From positions 1 to 64,000 of the forward strand of contig NZ_JAUXOV010000065.1 in NCBI RefSeq assembly GCF_030684215.1: a stretch of 64,000 nt of DNA. Reading direction: 5' to 3'. Below the pieces are notes generated by a model, which had not been told where the DNA came from, ran no database searches, and worked only from the letters and a program-made list of their open reading frames with translations. Origin of the DNA: Pseudotabrizicola sp. (GTDB taxonomy: Bacteria > Pseudomonadota > Alphaproteobacteria > Rhodobacterales > Rhodobacteraceae). This document shows positions 29,787-39,573 of the stretch, in pieces; position 1 is the stretch's first letter, and each line of letters begins with the position of its first letter. The translations under genes were made by a program, and so were the position numbers.

Positions 29787-31634
29787 GTGAGGTTCCCATT
29801 GACACAGAGCAGACACCCCTTGTTGCGCCTGCCCTTTGTGGCCTGCCTCGCCGTTGCGCTTAGCGCCGGGCAGGCCGGGCATGCGCTCGACCGAGTGCTT
29901 TTCACAGTGGCTGGTGCAAATGCTGATCTTGGCGGGGCGCTCCGCTCTGCGTCTGCGCTGCTGGCCCTGTCCAATGAAGAAGATTTGCCAGATCAGGTGC
30001 TTGCCGCTGCCCGTGCCGAATATGGCCGCCTTGTCGGCGCGCTTTATGCGCAGGGGCATTATTCCCCCGTCGTGTCGGTCTTGCTTGACGGGCGAGAGGC
30101 GGCGGGCATCGCACCCCTTGATGCTCCGCAGCGCGTCTCGCGGATCGAGGTGCGTGTTGATCCCGGCCCGCAGTTTCGCTTCGGTCAGGCCTCGGTCTCT
30201 CCGCTTGCCACAGGGACAGAGCTGCCCGATGGCTTCGCGCGCGGGCAGGTGGCTGAAAGCGGCCTTGTGCGTCAGGCTGTGACCGCAGGCGTTGATGGCT
30301 GGCGCGCGCAAGGCCACGCCAAGGCCCGTGTTGCCGGTCAGGACGTGGTGGCCGACCACCCCAACCGCACCCTGTCCGCGCGCGTTGCGCTGGAACCCGG
30401 CCCGCGTCTGCGCTTTGGCCCGGTCGATGTTGTCGGCAACCAGCGCACCCGCGAAAACCGCGTGCGCAAGATCGCTGGCATCCCGCAGGGTGAAACCTAT
30501 GATCCGGCCGACGTCGCCCGCGCTGAAAACCGCCTGCGCCGCACCGGTGCGTTTTCATCTGTCACCATCACCGAGGATGAGGGCATCACCCGCCCCGACC
30601 TTCTGGGCACCACCATCACTGTGGTCGAGGAAAAGCCCCGCCGCCTGAGCTTCGGGGCCGAGATTTCAAGTCTCGAAGGGCTCGACCTTTCCGCAGCATG
30701 GATGCATCGCAACCTGCTTGGCGGGGCCGAACGTCTGCGCATCGAAGGTCAGGTTTCAAACATCGGTGCCAAAGACAATGGCGTGGATTACAGTCTGAAG
30801 CTGACCATCGACCGGCCCGCCACCCTGACGCCCGATACCACGGCGCGTTTCGCCACTGAAATCGGTCATCTGGATGAACCCGACTTCCGCGCCGATCTGG
30901 CACGGCTTGGCGTTGGCTTTACCCATGTGTTTTCGGACAGCCTGACTGGGCGGGTTGATCTGGCCTACAGCATCATCGATGGAACCGAGTTTTCAGAAGA
31001 CCGAGTCTTTTCAACCGATTTCCGGTTCCGCAGCCTGTCACTTCCCGTGGGTCTGGCATGGGATCGTCGCGACAACAAGAACGACGCCAAGCGCGGCTTT
31101 TATATCGAAGCCGAGGTGAAGCCCTTTCTTGGCTTTGGCACCACAGGCTCTGGTCTGCGCGCCACCGCCGATCTGCGCGGCTATCGCGGCTTTGGCCCGG
31201 ATGACCGTTTCGTCATCGCCGCCCGCGCACAGGCGGGTATCGTGACCGGAGCAAACCTGCTCGCAACCCCGCGCGATGATCTGTTCTATTCGGGCGGCGG
31301 CGGCACCGTGCGCGGCCAGCCGTTCCAGTCGCTTGGCATCAACGTCTCACGCGGGCTGATCGACTATAAAATCGGCGGCAACCATTTTCTTGCAGGCTCG
31401 CTGGAATTGCGCACCAAGGTCACGCAAAATATCGGCGTTGTCGGGTTTGTGGATGCCGGGCGGGTCGATGTCGGTGGGTTCTTTGATCCCGCTGGCGACT
31501 GGCACGCCGGGGCTGGTCTTGGCCTGCGGTATGACACGGGCTTTGGCCCGATCCGGCTGGACATCGCCGGGCCTGTTGGAGGCACCACGGGGCGCGGTGT
31601 GCAAATCTACGTTGGTCTGGGGCAGGCGTTCTGA
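29787..31634 (+). CDS. tamA: Translocation and assembly module protein TamA
   Basis: 615 residues. The start is a GTG at 29787, or a TTG at 29799 that has GGTGAGG at better spacing. A signal peptide precedes POTRA domains (about 35-270; a motif such as VDVVGNQRTRENRVRKIAGIPQGETYDP is visible), and an Omp85-type 16-strand barrel (about 290-615) ends in an aromatic Phe. The barrel has the VRGQPFQSLG motif of Omp85 proteins. TamA sits in the outer membrane and works with TamB in exporting or inserting envelope components. A possible -10 (TATAGT) is at 29684-29689. Its stop overlaps the tamB start (TGATG). Confidence 0.93.
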   Translation: MRFPLTQSRHPLLRLPFVACLAVALSAGQAGHALDRVLFTVAGANADLGGALRSASALLALSNEEDLPDQVLAAARAEYGRLVGALYAQGHYSPVVSVLLDGREAAGIAPLDAPQRVSRIEVRVDPGPQFRFGQASVSPLATGTELPDGFARGQVAESGLVRQAVTAGVDGWRAQGHAKARVAGQDVVADHPNRTLSARVALEPGPRLRFGPVDVVGNQRTRENRVRKIAGIPQGETYDPADVARAENRLRRTGAFSSVTITEDEGITRPDLLGTTITVVEEKPRRLSFGAEISSLEGLDLSAAWMHRNLLGGAERLRIEGQVSNIGAKDNGVDYSLKLTIDRPATLTPDTTARFATEIGHLDEPDFRADLARLGVGFTHVFSDSLTGRVDLAYSIIDGTEFSEDRVFSTDFRFRSLSLPVGLAWDRRDNKNDAKRGFYIEAEVKPFLGFGTTGSGLRATADLRGYRGFGPDDRFVIAARAQAGIVTGANLLATPRDDLFYSGGGGTVRGQPFQSLGINVSRGLIDYKIGGNHFLAGSLELRTKVTQNIGVVGFVDAGRVDVGGFFDPAGDWHAGAGLGLRYDTGFGPIRLDIAGPVGGTTGRGVQIYVGLGQAF

Positions 31635-34600
31635 TGCGCTGGTTGCTTCCCCTTGCGCTGATCGCTGCGCCTTGCGTCACCTTTGCGCAGGAAACCGAGG
31701 CTGAACGCACCGATCGCGGCACCATTGTCGCTTTTCTCGAAGACAACCTGTCCGGTGCGGGTCGCCAGATCACCCTGCGTGGCTTTCAGGGCGCGCTGTC
31801 GTCGCGCGCCAGTGCCACGCAACTGACCATCGCTGATGAAGATGGCATCTGGCTGACCCTGAACGATATTGTGCTGGATTGGTCGCGGTCTTCCCTGCTG
31901 TCGGGGCAGGTGTCGATCAACGAGCTGACTGCTGCAGAAATCATCATCGCCCGCGCGCCCCTGACAAACGATGCCACGCCGTCGCCAGAGGCAAAGGGCT
32001 TTGCCCTGCCCGAACTGCCCGTTTCGGTCGAGATATCGAAAATTTCGGCGGCGCGGGTGGTGTTGGGCGAAGCCCTGCTGGGTCAAACGGTTGAGGGCAG
32101 CATAGAGGCGTCTGTGTCGCTTGCTGGCGGCGACGGGTCGGCTGATCTGACCATCAACCGCACTGACGATGGCCCGGATGGGCGGATTGATCTGTCCGCA
32201 TTTTATGCCAACGCAACCACGCAGCTATCTCTGTCGCTGAACGTGGTCGAAGACGCGGGTGGCATTGCAGCCACGCTACTTGACCTGCCCGGCACCCCTG
32301 CTGTGACGCTGCAAATCAGTGGCGAGGGGCCGCTTGATAACTTCGCCTCGACCATCGCGCTGACCAGCGACGGGGCCGAGCGTCTGACAGGCACCGTCAC
32401 CCTGACGGGCACCGATGCTGGTGGCACCCTGTTCAACGCCGAACTGGGGGGCGATCTGGCCCCGCTGTTCGTACCGGAATATGCCGATTTTCTGGGCGAT
32501 ACCGTCAGCCTAAATGTCACCGGCCAACGCAGCACCGAAGGGCGGCTTGACCTCTCGGCGCTCGATCTGCGCGCCCGCTCGGTTGAATTGCGCGGTCAGG
32601 CTTTGATCGCCGCCGATGGTCTGCCCGAACTGATCGCGCTGAACGGCTTTCTGCGCGATCCTGATAACAATCCGGTTCTGATCCCCGGTTTCGATGCCGG
32701 GGTGTCGGTCCGCACCGCCCGGCTGGAGGTGGCCTATAACGCGGGCACAGACGAATCGTGGCGCGCGGTGGTCGAGGCCGAGAATCTCATCACGCCCGAG
32801 GCCAGCCTTGGGCGGCTTGATCTGCGCGGCTCTGGCCGGATATCGCGCACGCCCGTGGGCCGGGTCATCGGTGGCACCCTGACCCTGACGGGCAGCGGCA
32901 TTGCGCTGCAAGACCCAAATCTGGCGATGGCGATTGGCGATGCCGTCACCGCCTCTACCCGGTTGTTCTGGCAAGAAGGCACCGGTGTCACCCGGATCGG
33001 TGCGCTTGATCTGATCGCTGGCCCGGTCACCATCGCGGCAGGCGGCGAAATCGCGGGCCTTTCTGACGGGTTCCGGACCCGTGGCCGGATCAGCATTGAT
33101 GCCACTGACCTCGCCCCGTTGTCTGGCCTTGCCGGTCGCCCGCTGTCCGGTCGTGGCACCATATCGGCGGCAGGGCAGGGCAGCCCGTTGGCCGGTGATT
33201 TCGACGTTCAAGGCCGGATCGACGGCCAGAACCTGACCGTTGACATCGCACAAGCCGATAACTTTTTGCGCGGCCCGTCCAGCATCGCGTTCGACGTCCG
33301 CCGCGATACCACCGGCACCGTGCTGCGCAGCTTTGCCCTGCGCGCGCCGTCGCTTGCCGCCGATGGGTCAGGCACGCTGACCTCTGACACGGCCGACCTG
33401 TCTCTGACCCTGCGCATGGATGACCTCTCCCGCCTTGGGCCCGAATACGGTGGCAGCATCGCGGGCGATATGCGCCTGTCCGGCCCGCTGGCCAGCGGTC
33501 AGGCGCTGATCAAAGCCGATCTTTCCGCCAACGCCCTGCGCATCGGCCAGCCCGAGGTGGACCGCTTGCTGGCAGGGGCGTCACAGGTTTCGCTTGTCGC
33601 AAACCTGATCGACAACACCCTGATCGTCGAGCAGTTGACCGTCACCGCCCCCGGTGCCAGCGCATCGGCTGCCGGCACCTTGGCCAGCACCGGCAGCGAC
33701 GTCACAGCTCAGCTGACCCTGCAAGACCTGTCGCGCCTGCGCCCCGGTCTGGGTGGCCAGATCGCCGCCAACGCGACCTTCAAGGGCACGGCCGACACCG
33801 CCGCCCTGACCCTGAGCGCCGAGGCCAACGGCCTGCGCACCGGCCAGACCGAGGCAGACCGCCTGCTGACAGGCACCTCACAACTCAGCGCCGCCCTGCG
33901 GCTGGAGGGTGGGACGTTGCGCGTCGATGACCTGCGCCTCACCAGCCCGCAGATCACCGCGCAGGCCACAGGCCGCCTGACCGATGACCTCCGTGAAGTC
34001 GACCTTACTGCCCGTCTGGTCAACCTTGGCATTCTGCTCCCCGAATTTCCCGGCCCTGTCACCCTGTCAGGCACCGCCATCGATACCGGCAACGGCAGCG
34101 GCTATACCTTGTCTCTGGCAGGCACCGGGCCGGGCAGCATAAATGCCCGTGTGGCGGGCCAATTGGCCGCCAGTTTTGCCAGTGCCAACCTGACCATTCA
34201 GGGCACGGCACAGGCGGGTCTTGCCAACCCCTTTCTTGGCAGTCGTGTCGTGTCTGGCCCTCTAAGCGTTGATCTTTCGTTGAATGGCCCGCTTGCGCTG
34301 TCGTCTTTGTCCGGGCGTGTGGGCCTGTCGGGCGGCAATCTGGCTGACCCGTCCTTGCCGTTTTCGCTGCAAGCCATCGACGCTAGCGCCACGCTGTCGG
34401 GCGGTTCGGCCCAGATCGCAACCACCGCTAATGTTTCGACCGGGGGGCGCCTGTCCCTGAACGGCCCCATAAACCTTACCGCGCCATATCGGGGCGATCT
34501 TGCGCTGATCCTGTCCGGCGTCGTCCTGCGCGACCCGCAGCTTTATGAAACGCTTGCCAACGGCCAGTTGCGCATCAACGGCCCGCTTGCCGGGGGCGCG

Positions 34601-35479
34601 TTGATTTCGGGGCGTATTGCCTTGCCGCAGACAGAAATCCGCATTGCGGCCACCGGTCTTGGTGGCCAAGAGATGCTGGACGGGTTGCAGCACATCAATG
34701 AACCCGCCGCCGTGCGCGAAACCCGCCGCCGTGCCGGACTTATCGCTGACCCGAATGGCACAGGCCGCAGCACCTCCGCCCGCCCCTTTGATCTGGATAT
34801 TGAAATCTCGGCCCCCAATCAGCTTTTCATTCGGGGCAGGGGGCTTGATGCCGAGCTTGGTGGCACGCTGCGGCTGGCTGGCACCACGGCAAACATCATC
34901 CCTTCGGGCGCGTTCAACCTGATCCGGGGGCGGCTTGATATTCTAGGCCGCCGCCTGACCCTGACCGAGGCGTCGCTGCAACTCGAAGGCAACTTTGACC
35001 CGCTGTTGCGGGTGGTTGCCAGCAGCCAAAATGACAATGTGACCAGTTCTGTCGTGATTGACGGCTCAGCCACTGACCCTCAGGTCAGCTTCACCTCCAG
35101 CCCGCAACTCCCGCAGGAAGAGGTGCTGTCGCAGCTTTTGTTCGGCAGGCGTCTGGAATCGCTCTCTGCCTTGCAAGCCCTGCAACTGGCCAATGCTGTG
35201 GCCACTCTGGCGGGGCGCGGTGGTGAAGGTATCATCAGCCGCTTGCGCCAAGGCTTTGGTCTGGATGATCTGGATGTGCAGACCTCTGCCGATGGCACCA
35301 CGCAATTGACGGCTGGCAAGTATCTGACCGAGAATGTGTATTCCGAAGTTGTCGTCGATCAGAATGGCCAAAGCCAGATCAACCTGAACCTTGATCTGAC
35401 CGACAACCTGACACTGAAGGGCCGCGTGGGCGCCGATGGTAACACCGGGATCGGCCTGTTCTTTGAACGCGATTACTGA
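31634..35479 (+). CDS. tamB: Translocation and assembly module protein TamB
   Basis: 1281 residues. The N-terminus is a signal-like segment (MRWLLPLALIAAPCVTFAQ). A long, repetitive beta-rich region of AsmA/TamB type follows, with repeats of the form LSLTLRMDDLSRLGPE and TAQLTLQDLSRLRPG around 590-800. The C-terminal DUF490/TamB domain (about 940-1281) includes GRLDILGRRLTLTEASLQLEG and LTLKGRVGADGNTGIGLFFERDY, the conserved tail. It spans the periplasm and is thought to move phospholipids or barrel proteins with TamA. Its final 7 bases overlap the convergent TetR gene. Confidence 0.94.
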   Translation: MRWLLPLALIAAPCVTFAQETEAERTDRGTIVAFLEDNLSGAGRQITLRGFQGALSSRASATQLTIADEDGIWLTLNDIVLDWSRSSLLSGQVSINELTAAEIIIARAPLTNDATPSPEAKGFALPELPVSVEISKISAARVVLGEALLGQTVEGSIEASVSLAGGDGSADLTINRTDDGPDGRIDLSAFYANATTQLSLSLNVVEDAGGIAATLLDLPGTPAVTLQISGEGPLDNFASTIALTSDGAERLTGTVTLTGTDAGGTLFNAELGGDLAPLFVPEYADFLGDTVSLNVTGQRSTEGRLDLSALDLRARSVELRGQALIAADGLPELIALNGFLRDPDNNPVLIPGFDAGVSVRTARLEVAYNAGTDESWRAVVEAENLITPEASLGRLDLRGSGRISRTPVGRVIGGTLTLTGSGIALQDPNLAMAIGDAVTASTRLFWQEGTGVTRIGALDLIAGPVTIAAGGEIAGLSDGFRTRGRISIDATDLAPLSGLAGRPLSGRGTISAAGQGSPLAGDFDVQGRIDGQNLTVDIAQADNFLRGPSSIAFDVRRDTTGTVLRSFALRAPSLAADGSGTLTSDTADLSLTLRMDDLSRLGPEYGGSIAGDMRLSGPLASGQALIKADLSANALRIGQPEVDRLLAGASQVSLVANLIDNTLIVEQLTVTAPGASASAAGTLASTGSDVTAQLTLQDLSRLRPGLGGQIAANATFKGTADTAALTLSAEANGLRTGQTEADRLLTGTSQLSAALRLEGGTLRVDDLRLTSPQITAQATGRLTDDLREVDLTARLVNLGILLPEFPGPVTLSGTAIDTGNGSGYTLSLAGTGPGSINARVAGQLAASFASANLTIQGTAQAGLANPFLGSRVVSGPLSVDLSLNGPLALSSLSGRVGLSGGNLADPSLPFSLQAIDASATLSGGSAQIATTANVSTGGRLSLNGPINLTAPYRGDLALILSGVVLRDPQLYETLANGQLRINGPLAGGALISGRIALPQTEIRIAATGLGGQEMLDGLQHINEPAAVRETRRRAGLIADPNGTGRSTSARPFDLDIEISAPNQLFIRGRGLDAELGGTLRLAGTTANIIPSGAFNLIRGRLDILGRRLTLTEASLQLEGNFDPLLRVVASSQNDNVTSSVVIDGSATDPQVSFTSSPQLPQEEVLSQLLFGRRLESLSALQALQLANAVATLAGRGGEGIISRLRQGFGLDDLDVQTSADGTTQLTAGKYLTENVYSEVVVDQNGQSQINLNLDLTDNLTLKGRVGADGNTGIGLFFERDY

Positions 35480-36123
35480 ACCCGCAGCCCGTTCAGCACC
35501 AAAGCGGTGATTTCGGCACTGATATGATCCGCGTTCAGCGGGTCATCCGGTCCAAGCCCAGACATGAACCGTGCCTCGCTTCCCATCACAGCATAGGCCT
35601 CGGTCATCGCCCAGATGTGGAACTGCAACAACAACGGGTCCACCCGCCTGATCAGCCCCTGATCAGCCCAGCCCGTGATCAACGCAGACGCCCGCAGCGT
35701 CGCTTCACGCGATCCGGCCCAGACCTCTTGCAGCATCGGTGCGCCGCGCATCACCTCGCCGGTGAACATCCGCACCTCTGCCGGATGGCTCAGCGAAAAC
35801 CGTACCTTGCGCGCGATGTAATCCGACAAAAACGCCTCTGGCCCCTTGTCCAGCGCGATACCTTCAAACAACTCAGCCCAGATCGCGGTAATCTGGGACA
35901 GGGCTTCGGCATACAGCTCTTCCTTGCTGTCGATGTAATAATGCAGCTTGGTTTTAGAGATGCCCGCCCGATCAGCAATGCCTTGGGTTGATGCGCCCCG
36001 CAAGCCATGCTCGGCAAATTCCACAATCGCTGCGGCGCGGATCACATCGCGCAACTCGCCGCGCTTGCGGGCCAGATCGCCCCGGCCCACATGGCGAAGG
36101 CTTACGGCTTCAATGGCAGCCAT
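35473..36123 (-). CDS. RutR-like TetR-family regulator
   Basis: 216 residues. Residues about 23-70 are a TetR helix-turn-helix (VIRAAAIVEFAEHGLRGASTQGIADRAGISKTKLHYYIDSKEELYAEAL). The C-terminal domain (RMFTGEVMRGAPMLQEVW, ALITGWADQGLIRRVDP, LQFHIWAMTEAYAV) resembles the YcdC/RutR ligand domain. E. coli RutR senses uracil and thymine. It is the last gene of the nine-gene run, overlapping the RidA gene by 22 bases. The palindrome at 43261-43282 has a RutR-like core, so autoregulation of the operon is inferred. Ligand unproven. Confidence 0.88.
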   Translation of the reverse strand: MAAIEAVSLRHVGRGDLARKRGELRDVIRAAAIVEFAEHGLRGASTQGIADRAGISKTKLHYYIDSKEELYAEALSQITAIWAELFEGIALDKGPEAFLSDYIARKVRFSLSHPAEVRMFTGEVMRGAPMLQEVWAGSREATLRASALITGWADQGLIRRVDPLLLQFHIWAMTEAYAVMGSEARFMSGLGPDDPLNADHISAEITALVLNGLRVQ

Positions 36124-36557
36124 GCCGTCGCCTCCACCTCAATCAAAATATCATCCGATGGCATCATGGCGCTGACTTCTACCACAGTCGAGGCGGGCGG
36201 CGTGTCGGGAAAGAACATCCGCCGCACCGTGTTATAGCGCGGAAAGTCGTTCAGATTCTTGAAATATTGCACCAGCTTGAACACATCATTCATGGACCCG
36301 CCCGCCTGTTCCATCGTGGCGCGGATGCGGTCGAACACATACCAGCTTTGCGCCAGAACAGGCCCATCCTTGGCATCAACCGAAAACTCCCCGGTTTGGC
36401 CAATCGTCGGGCCAATCCCGTCAGGCAGATCGCCAAAGCCGCGAATGATCCGCCCGGCGCCGGGGTCCACCGCGATAACCCCGGATAGGAAAATGAAATC
36501 CCCCCGGCGCACCCAAGCAGAATAGCGGGCCAAAGGGGCGGCAGTGGGATCAGACAT
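36102..36557 (-). CDS. RidA-family protein
   Basis: 151 residues. RidA/YjgF/RutC fold: YSAWVRRGDFIFLSGVIAVDPG, QSWYVFDRIRATMEQAGGSMNDVFKLVQYF, RYNTVRRMFF and SALTVVEV-like STVVEVSAMMPSDDILIEVEATAWL. Family members hydrolyse reactive enamine/imine intermediates or, as RutC, act on aminoacrylate-like products of pyrimidine breakdown. The usual Arg near the end of RidA (in xKVEIE) is not obvious, so it may be a divergent subgroup. It starts 2 bases after the oxidoreductase gene. Confidence 0.88.
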   Translation of the reverse strand: MSDPTAAPLARYSAWVRRGDFIFLSGVIAVDPGAGRIIRGFGDLPDGIGPTIGQTGEFSVDAKDGPVLAQSWYVFDRIRATMEQAGGSMNDVFKLVQYFKNLNDFPRYNTVRRMFFPDTPPASTVVEVSAMMPSDDILIEVEATAWLPLKP

Positions 36558-36559
36558 GG

Positions 36560-37159
36560 TTACACCGGAATGGTTGAAAGACTGCGTTCGACCTTACCCA
36601 AAAAGACCTTACGATCGTCTTCGGTGACGTGGTTCATGTTGTAAAGCTGTTTCCAGATCACCCGGCAGCGCGGGCTGAACAAGGGCCGCAGCCCGCGTGT
36701 CCACAAAGACCTCCCCGGATCGCGGATCAGCCTGATCCACCACCACGGACTGCCTGATGTGGTGATACCGACCAACAGCCTGATATTTTGCAACTTCGGC
36801 TTGGTGCGCTTTTGCTTGCCATCGGCCACCTCAAAGGTGATCCCCGGCAGCCAGACCCGCTCCAGCCAGCCCTTGAGCATGGCAGGCGGACCATAATACC
36901 ACGTCGGGTAAATCACGACCAAGCCCTCGGCCCATTGCAGGTTGTCTACATGCTCGGGGTGCTTGGCGATGATCGCGGCGGTGTCGGTCAGATATTGCCG
37001 CCGTTCTTCGGTGGACAGAACCGGGTTGAAGTTCTCGGCATACAGATCATGGCAACGCAATTCATGGCCCGCCGCACGCAGGGTGCGACAGGCGGTTTCA
37101 TACAGCGCCGCGCCAAAACTTTCCGGGCACGGATGAGAAAAGACGACCAGAAGGCGCAT
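36560..37159 (-). CDS. Flavodoxin-fold NAD(P)H oxidoreductase
   Basis: 199 residues. NQO1/MdaB/KefF-like fold: LLVVFSHPCPESFGAALYETA at the N-terminus binds FMN/FAD phosphate, and LVVIYPTWYYGPPAMLKGWLERVWLPGITFEV is the flavin/quinone-site block. It probably reduces a flavin or quinone with NAD(P)H. Here it may supply reducing power or reduce a ring intermediate, as RutF supplies flavin in the Rut system, though it is not homologous to RutF. It lies 12 bases after the binding-protein gene. Confidence 0.88.
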   Translation of the reverse strand: MRLLVVFSHPCPESFGAALYETACRTLRAAGHELRCHDLYAENFNPVLSTEERRQYLTDTAAIIAKHPEHVDNLQWAEGLVVIYPTWYYGPPAMLKGWLERVWLPGITFEVADGKQKRTKPKLQNIRLLVGITTSGSPWWWIRLIRDPGRSLWTRGLRPLFSPRCRVIWKQLYNMNHVTEDDRKVFLGKVERSLSTIPV

Positions 37160-37171
37160 GGCGCAGACCCC

Positions 37172-38176
37172 TTACTTCGGCATCAGGTCCATACCGACCT
37201 TTTTGTTCACGAACCGCGCGGTGGCGACCTTTTCAATATCGACCGACCCGGCCGCAAGAATCCCAGACTCGACCGCCAGATCGTAGAACGCCTGAACCCG
37301 GCCCATATCAATTGCGCCAATCCCCATTTCGGTCTGATACCCGGTGCCGATGATGCCAAGCGCTTTCATCTGCTCAACCTCGGCGTTCAGCTTTTCCACC
37401 GTCTGTTCGGGGTTGTCGGCGATGATTGCGGCACTGCCTGCCGAATTGTCGTTGTACAGGAAGTTATACCAGCCAATCGTGGACGCATCGACGAAGCGCT
37501 GCACCAGATCGGGGTTTTCCTCGACCATCTGTACCCGCGCCTCAATGGTGGTGGAATAGGTGTTCCAGCCATTGTCGGCCAGCAAGAACCACTCCGGCTC
37601 TGCCCCGGCAGCGGCGGCATAGATCGGCTCTGCGGTGCCGTAGCCTTGCTGCACCATCTTCTTGTCGGTCAGGTATTCCGCAAGGTTAAAGCCATATGGC
37701 TTTAGCTGTTCATCCTTGAAGCCTTTGGATTTCACCATCCACTGCCAATAACTGAACTGCCCGTCTTTAGAGACAAGGATCGTCGGCGCGTTCACCAGAT
37801 CATCAAACGATGCATACTCGCCTTTGTGTGTCAGCATCACCTGCGGATCTTTTTCGAAATAGGCCGCGACCACGATGGTCGGAATCTCGTTGCGAACATT
37901 GTCCATCGACAGCAAAAGATTTCCCGCCATCAGGAAATCCACTTTGCCTGCGGGCAGCATGGGCCGGTTGTTGACCTGCGGCCCGCCTTGCTGAATCTCT
38001 ACCTCCAGCCCGTATTTGGCGTAAGTCCCGTCTGCCATCGCCTGATAGAACCCGCCATGCCCACCTTGGGCCAGCCAGTTGGTGGCGAACACCACCTTAT
38101 CCTGCGCCATAGCGCCGCTTGCCACCACGGTTGCCGCCACGAATGTTGCCACTGTGGCCAGTATACGCGTCTTCAT
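37172..38176 (-). CDS. NMT1/THI5-like ABC transporter substrate-binding protein
   Basis: 334 residues from the ATG at 38176, with AGGGAAAGGGA upstream. A signal peptide (ILATVATFVAATVVASGAMAQ) leads to an NMT1-type binding fold: VVFATNWLAQGGHGGFYQAMADGTYAKYGLEVEIQQGGPQVN and FLMAGNLLLSMDNVRNEIPTIVVAAYFEKDPQ. The family carries pyrimidine precursors, nitrate, taurine or riboflavin-type ligands. Aromatic residues (SYWQWMVKS, EWFLLADNGW) suggest a planar ring ligand. It partners the permease and ATPase of the same operon. Confidence 0.92.
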   Translation of the reverse strand: MKTRILATVATFVAATVVASGAMAQDKVVFATNWLAQGGHGGFYQAMADGTYAKYGLEVEIQQGGPQVNNRPMLPAGKVDFLMAGNLLLSMDNVRNEIPTIVVAAYFEKDPQVMLTHKGEYASFDDLVNAPTILVSKDGQFSYWQWMVKSKGFKDEQLKPYGFNLAEYLTDKKMVQQGYGTAEPIYAAAAGAEPEWFLLADNGWNTYSTTIEARVQMVEENPDLVQRFVDASTIGWYNFLYNDNSAGSAAIIADNPEQTVEKLNAEVEQMKALGIIGTGYQTEMGIGAIDMGRVQAFYDLAVESGILAAGSVDIEKVATARFVNKKVGMDLMPK

Positions 38177-38205
38177 CGCAATCCCTTTCCCTGTTGTAAT
38201 ATGTG

Positions 38206-39573
38206 TCACGCCTTGGCCATATCCGGCGTCCAGCCCCGGGTTTTTCCCGGATTCATCAATCCATGCGGGTCAGCCTCGCGTTTGAAGTCGATCTGCGTGG
38301 TGTCGATTTCCTTCATCCCGCCGTCTTCAATCGTGATGACATGCGGGTCATAGATCGTGCAGCCATCCAGCCGTTCCATCTCGGCGATGATCTGATACAT
38401 CCGGTCGCGGCTGGTCCAGCGCACCAAGGGCAGGGCAAAAATCTGCACCTCGCTATGCAGCCGCGCCATTTCGTGATGCATCAAGACCTCATCGCCATAG
38501 CGGGCGATCTGCGCCATCACCAAGCCCGGATCAAACGGGCTGGGGTAGGCAACCTGAAGGTAGCTCCACACTCCCGGCTCGTGTTTCAGCGCCTGCAAGG
38601 TCGTGTGGTTCCACCCGCATTCCCACGCGGGCGGCAACCGCTGCGCTTCAAGATCATGCAGCGTGCCGCTCAGGCTTACCGTGCCGCCCATCGCGGCCAC
38701 CCGTGCGTTGAAATCATCCATCGCATCCGGCGCGATCATCGAAAACACCGCGTCTTTGTCCACTGGAAAATACTCGGCCAACCGCTTGTAAAACGGCGCA
38801 ATCCGCCCCTCTACCACCGTCATCAGATAGGCATCCAGCCCCGCCGCCTGAGCGTCGGCCGCAAAGCGCAACGCGGAGTCATAGCCATCAAACAGCGCAA
38901 TCGTATGCACCCAGTCGGTCGCTGGGACCAAGGCATAATCCAGCGCGGTGATGATCCCGTTGGTGCCATAGGCGTGCTGCACCTTCATGATGTCAGCCCC
39001 GCGCAACTCAATCACGCGCGGTACTTCCTCAACCGTCACCATCCGTAGCCAGGTGATGTTCTCGCCATCGCGCAGCATCCCGTTGCGCAGCGACCCGATG
39101 CCGCCAGACCCGCCCGAGACAAAGCCGCCCATGGTGGCAAAGCGCTTGGTCGATGGGAACATCGACAGCATTTGCCCGCTTGCCCCCACGGCCGTTTCCA
39201 CCCGTTCCATTCGCGCACCCGCCTCACAGATCACCCGGCCGGGGCCGATGTCGATCACTCGGTCCAGCTTGGTCATCTCAAGGATGATCCCGCCCTCCAT
39301 CGGCACGCATTGCCCATAATTCCCGGTGCCGCCGCCGCGCACCGTGATAGGCAGGCGCAACCGCGCCGCCGCCGCCGCCACGGTCATCACCTCGGCCTCG
39401 GTCCGGGGCGTCACCACCAGATCGGCGGCGCGATGATCCAGCAGGTCTTTCAGAATGGGCGAATACCAATAGTAATCCTTTGATTTCGCTTCCAGCAGCC
39501 GCGCCTCATCCGAACAGGGCACCTCACCGATGGCGGCCTTGAAAGCAGCCAGTTTTTCAGCACTCACGCTCAT
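38206..39573 (-). CDS. FAD-linked oxidase (PCMH/VAO type)
   Basis: 455 residues. The N-terminal FAD-binding domain (about 45-220) has VVTPRTEAEVMTVAAAAARLRLPITVRGGGTGNYGQ and FATMGGFVSGGSGGIGSLRNGM, the typical FAD phosphate and pyrophosphate loops. The rest is a less conserved substrate domain ending DPHGLMNPGKTRGW, the GlcD-like closing motif. It probably oxidises a hydroxy or amine group on the imported compound or a breakdown product. It overlaps the amidohydrolase upstream by 4 bases and ends 29 bases before the binding-protein start. Confidence 0.9.
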   Translation of the reverse strand: MSVSAEKLAAFKAAIGEVPCSDEARLLEAKSKDYYWYSPILKDLLDHRAADLVVTPRTEAEVMTVAAAAARLRLPITVRGGGTGNYGQCVPMEGGIILEMTKLDRVIDIGPGRVICEAGARMERVETAVGASGQMLSMFPSTKRFATMGGFVSGGSGGIGSLRNGMLRDGENITWLRMVTVEEVPRVIELRGADIMKVQHAYGTNGIITALDYALVPATDWVHTIALFDGYDSALRFAADAQAAGLDAYLMTVVEGRIAPFYKRLAEYFPVDKDAVFSMIAPDAMDDFNARVAAMGGTVSLSGTLHDLEAQRLPPAWECGWNHTTLQALKHEPGVWSYLQVAYPSPFDPGLVMAQIARYGDEVLMHHEMARLHSEVQIFALPLVRWTSRDRMYQIIAEMERLDGCTIYDPHVITIEDGGMKEIDTTQIDFKREADPHGLMNPGKTRGWTPDMAKA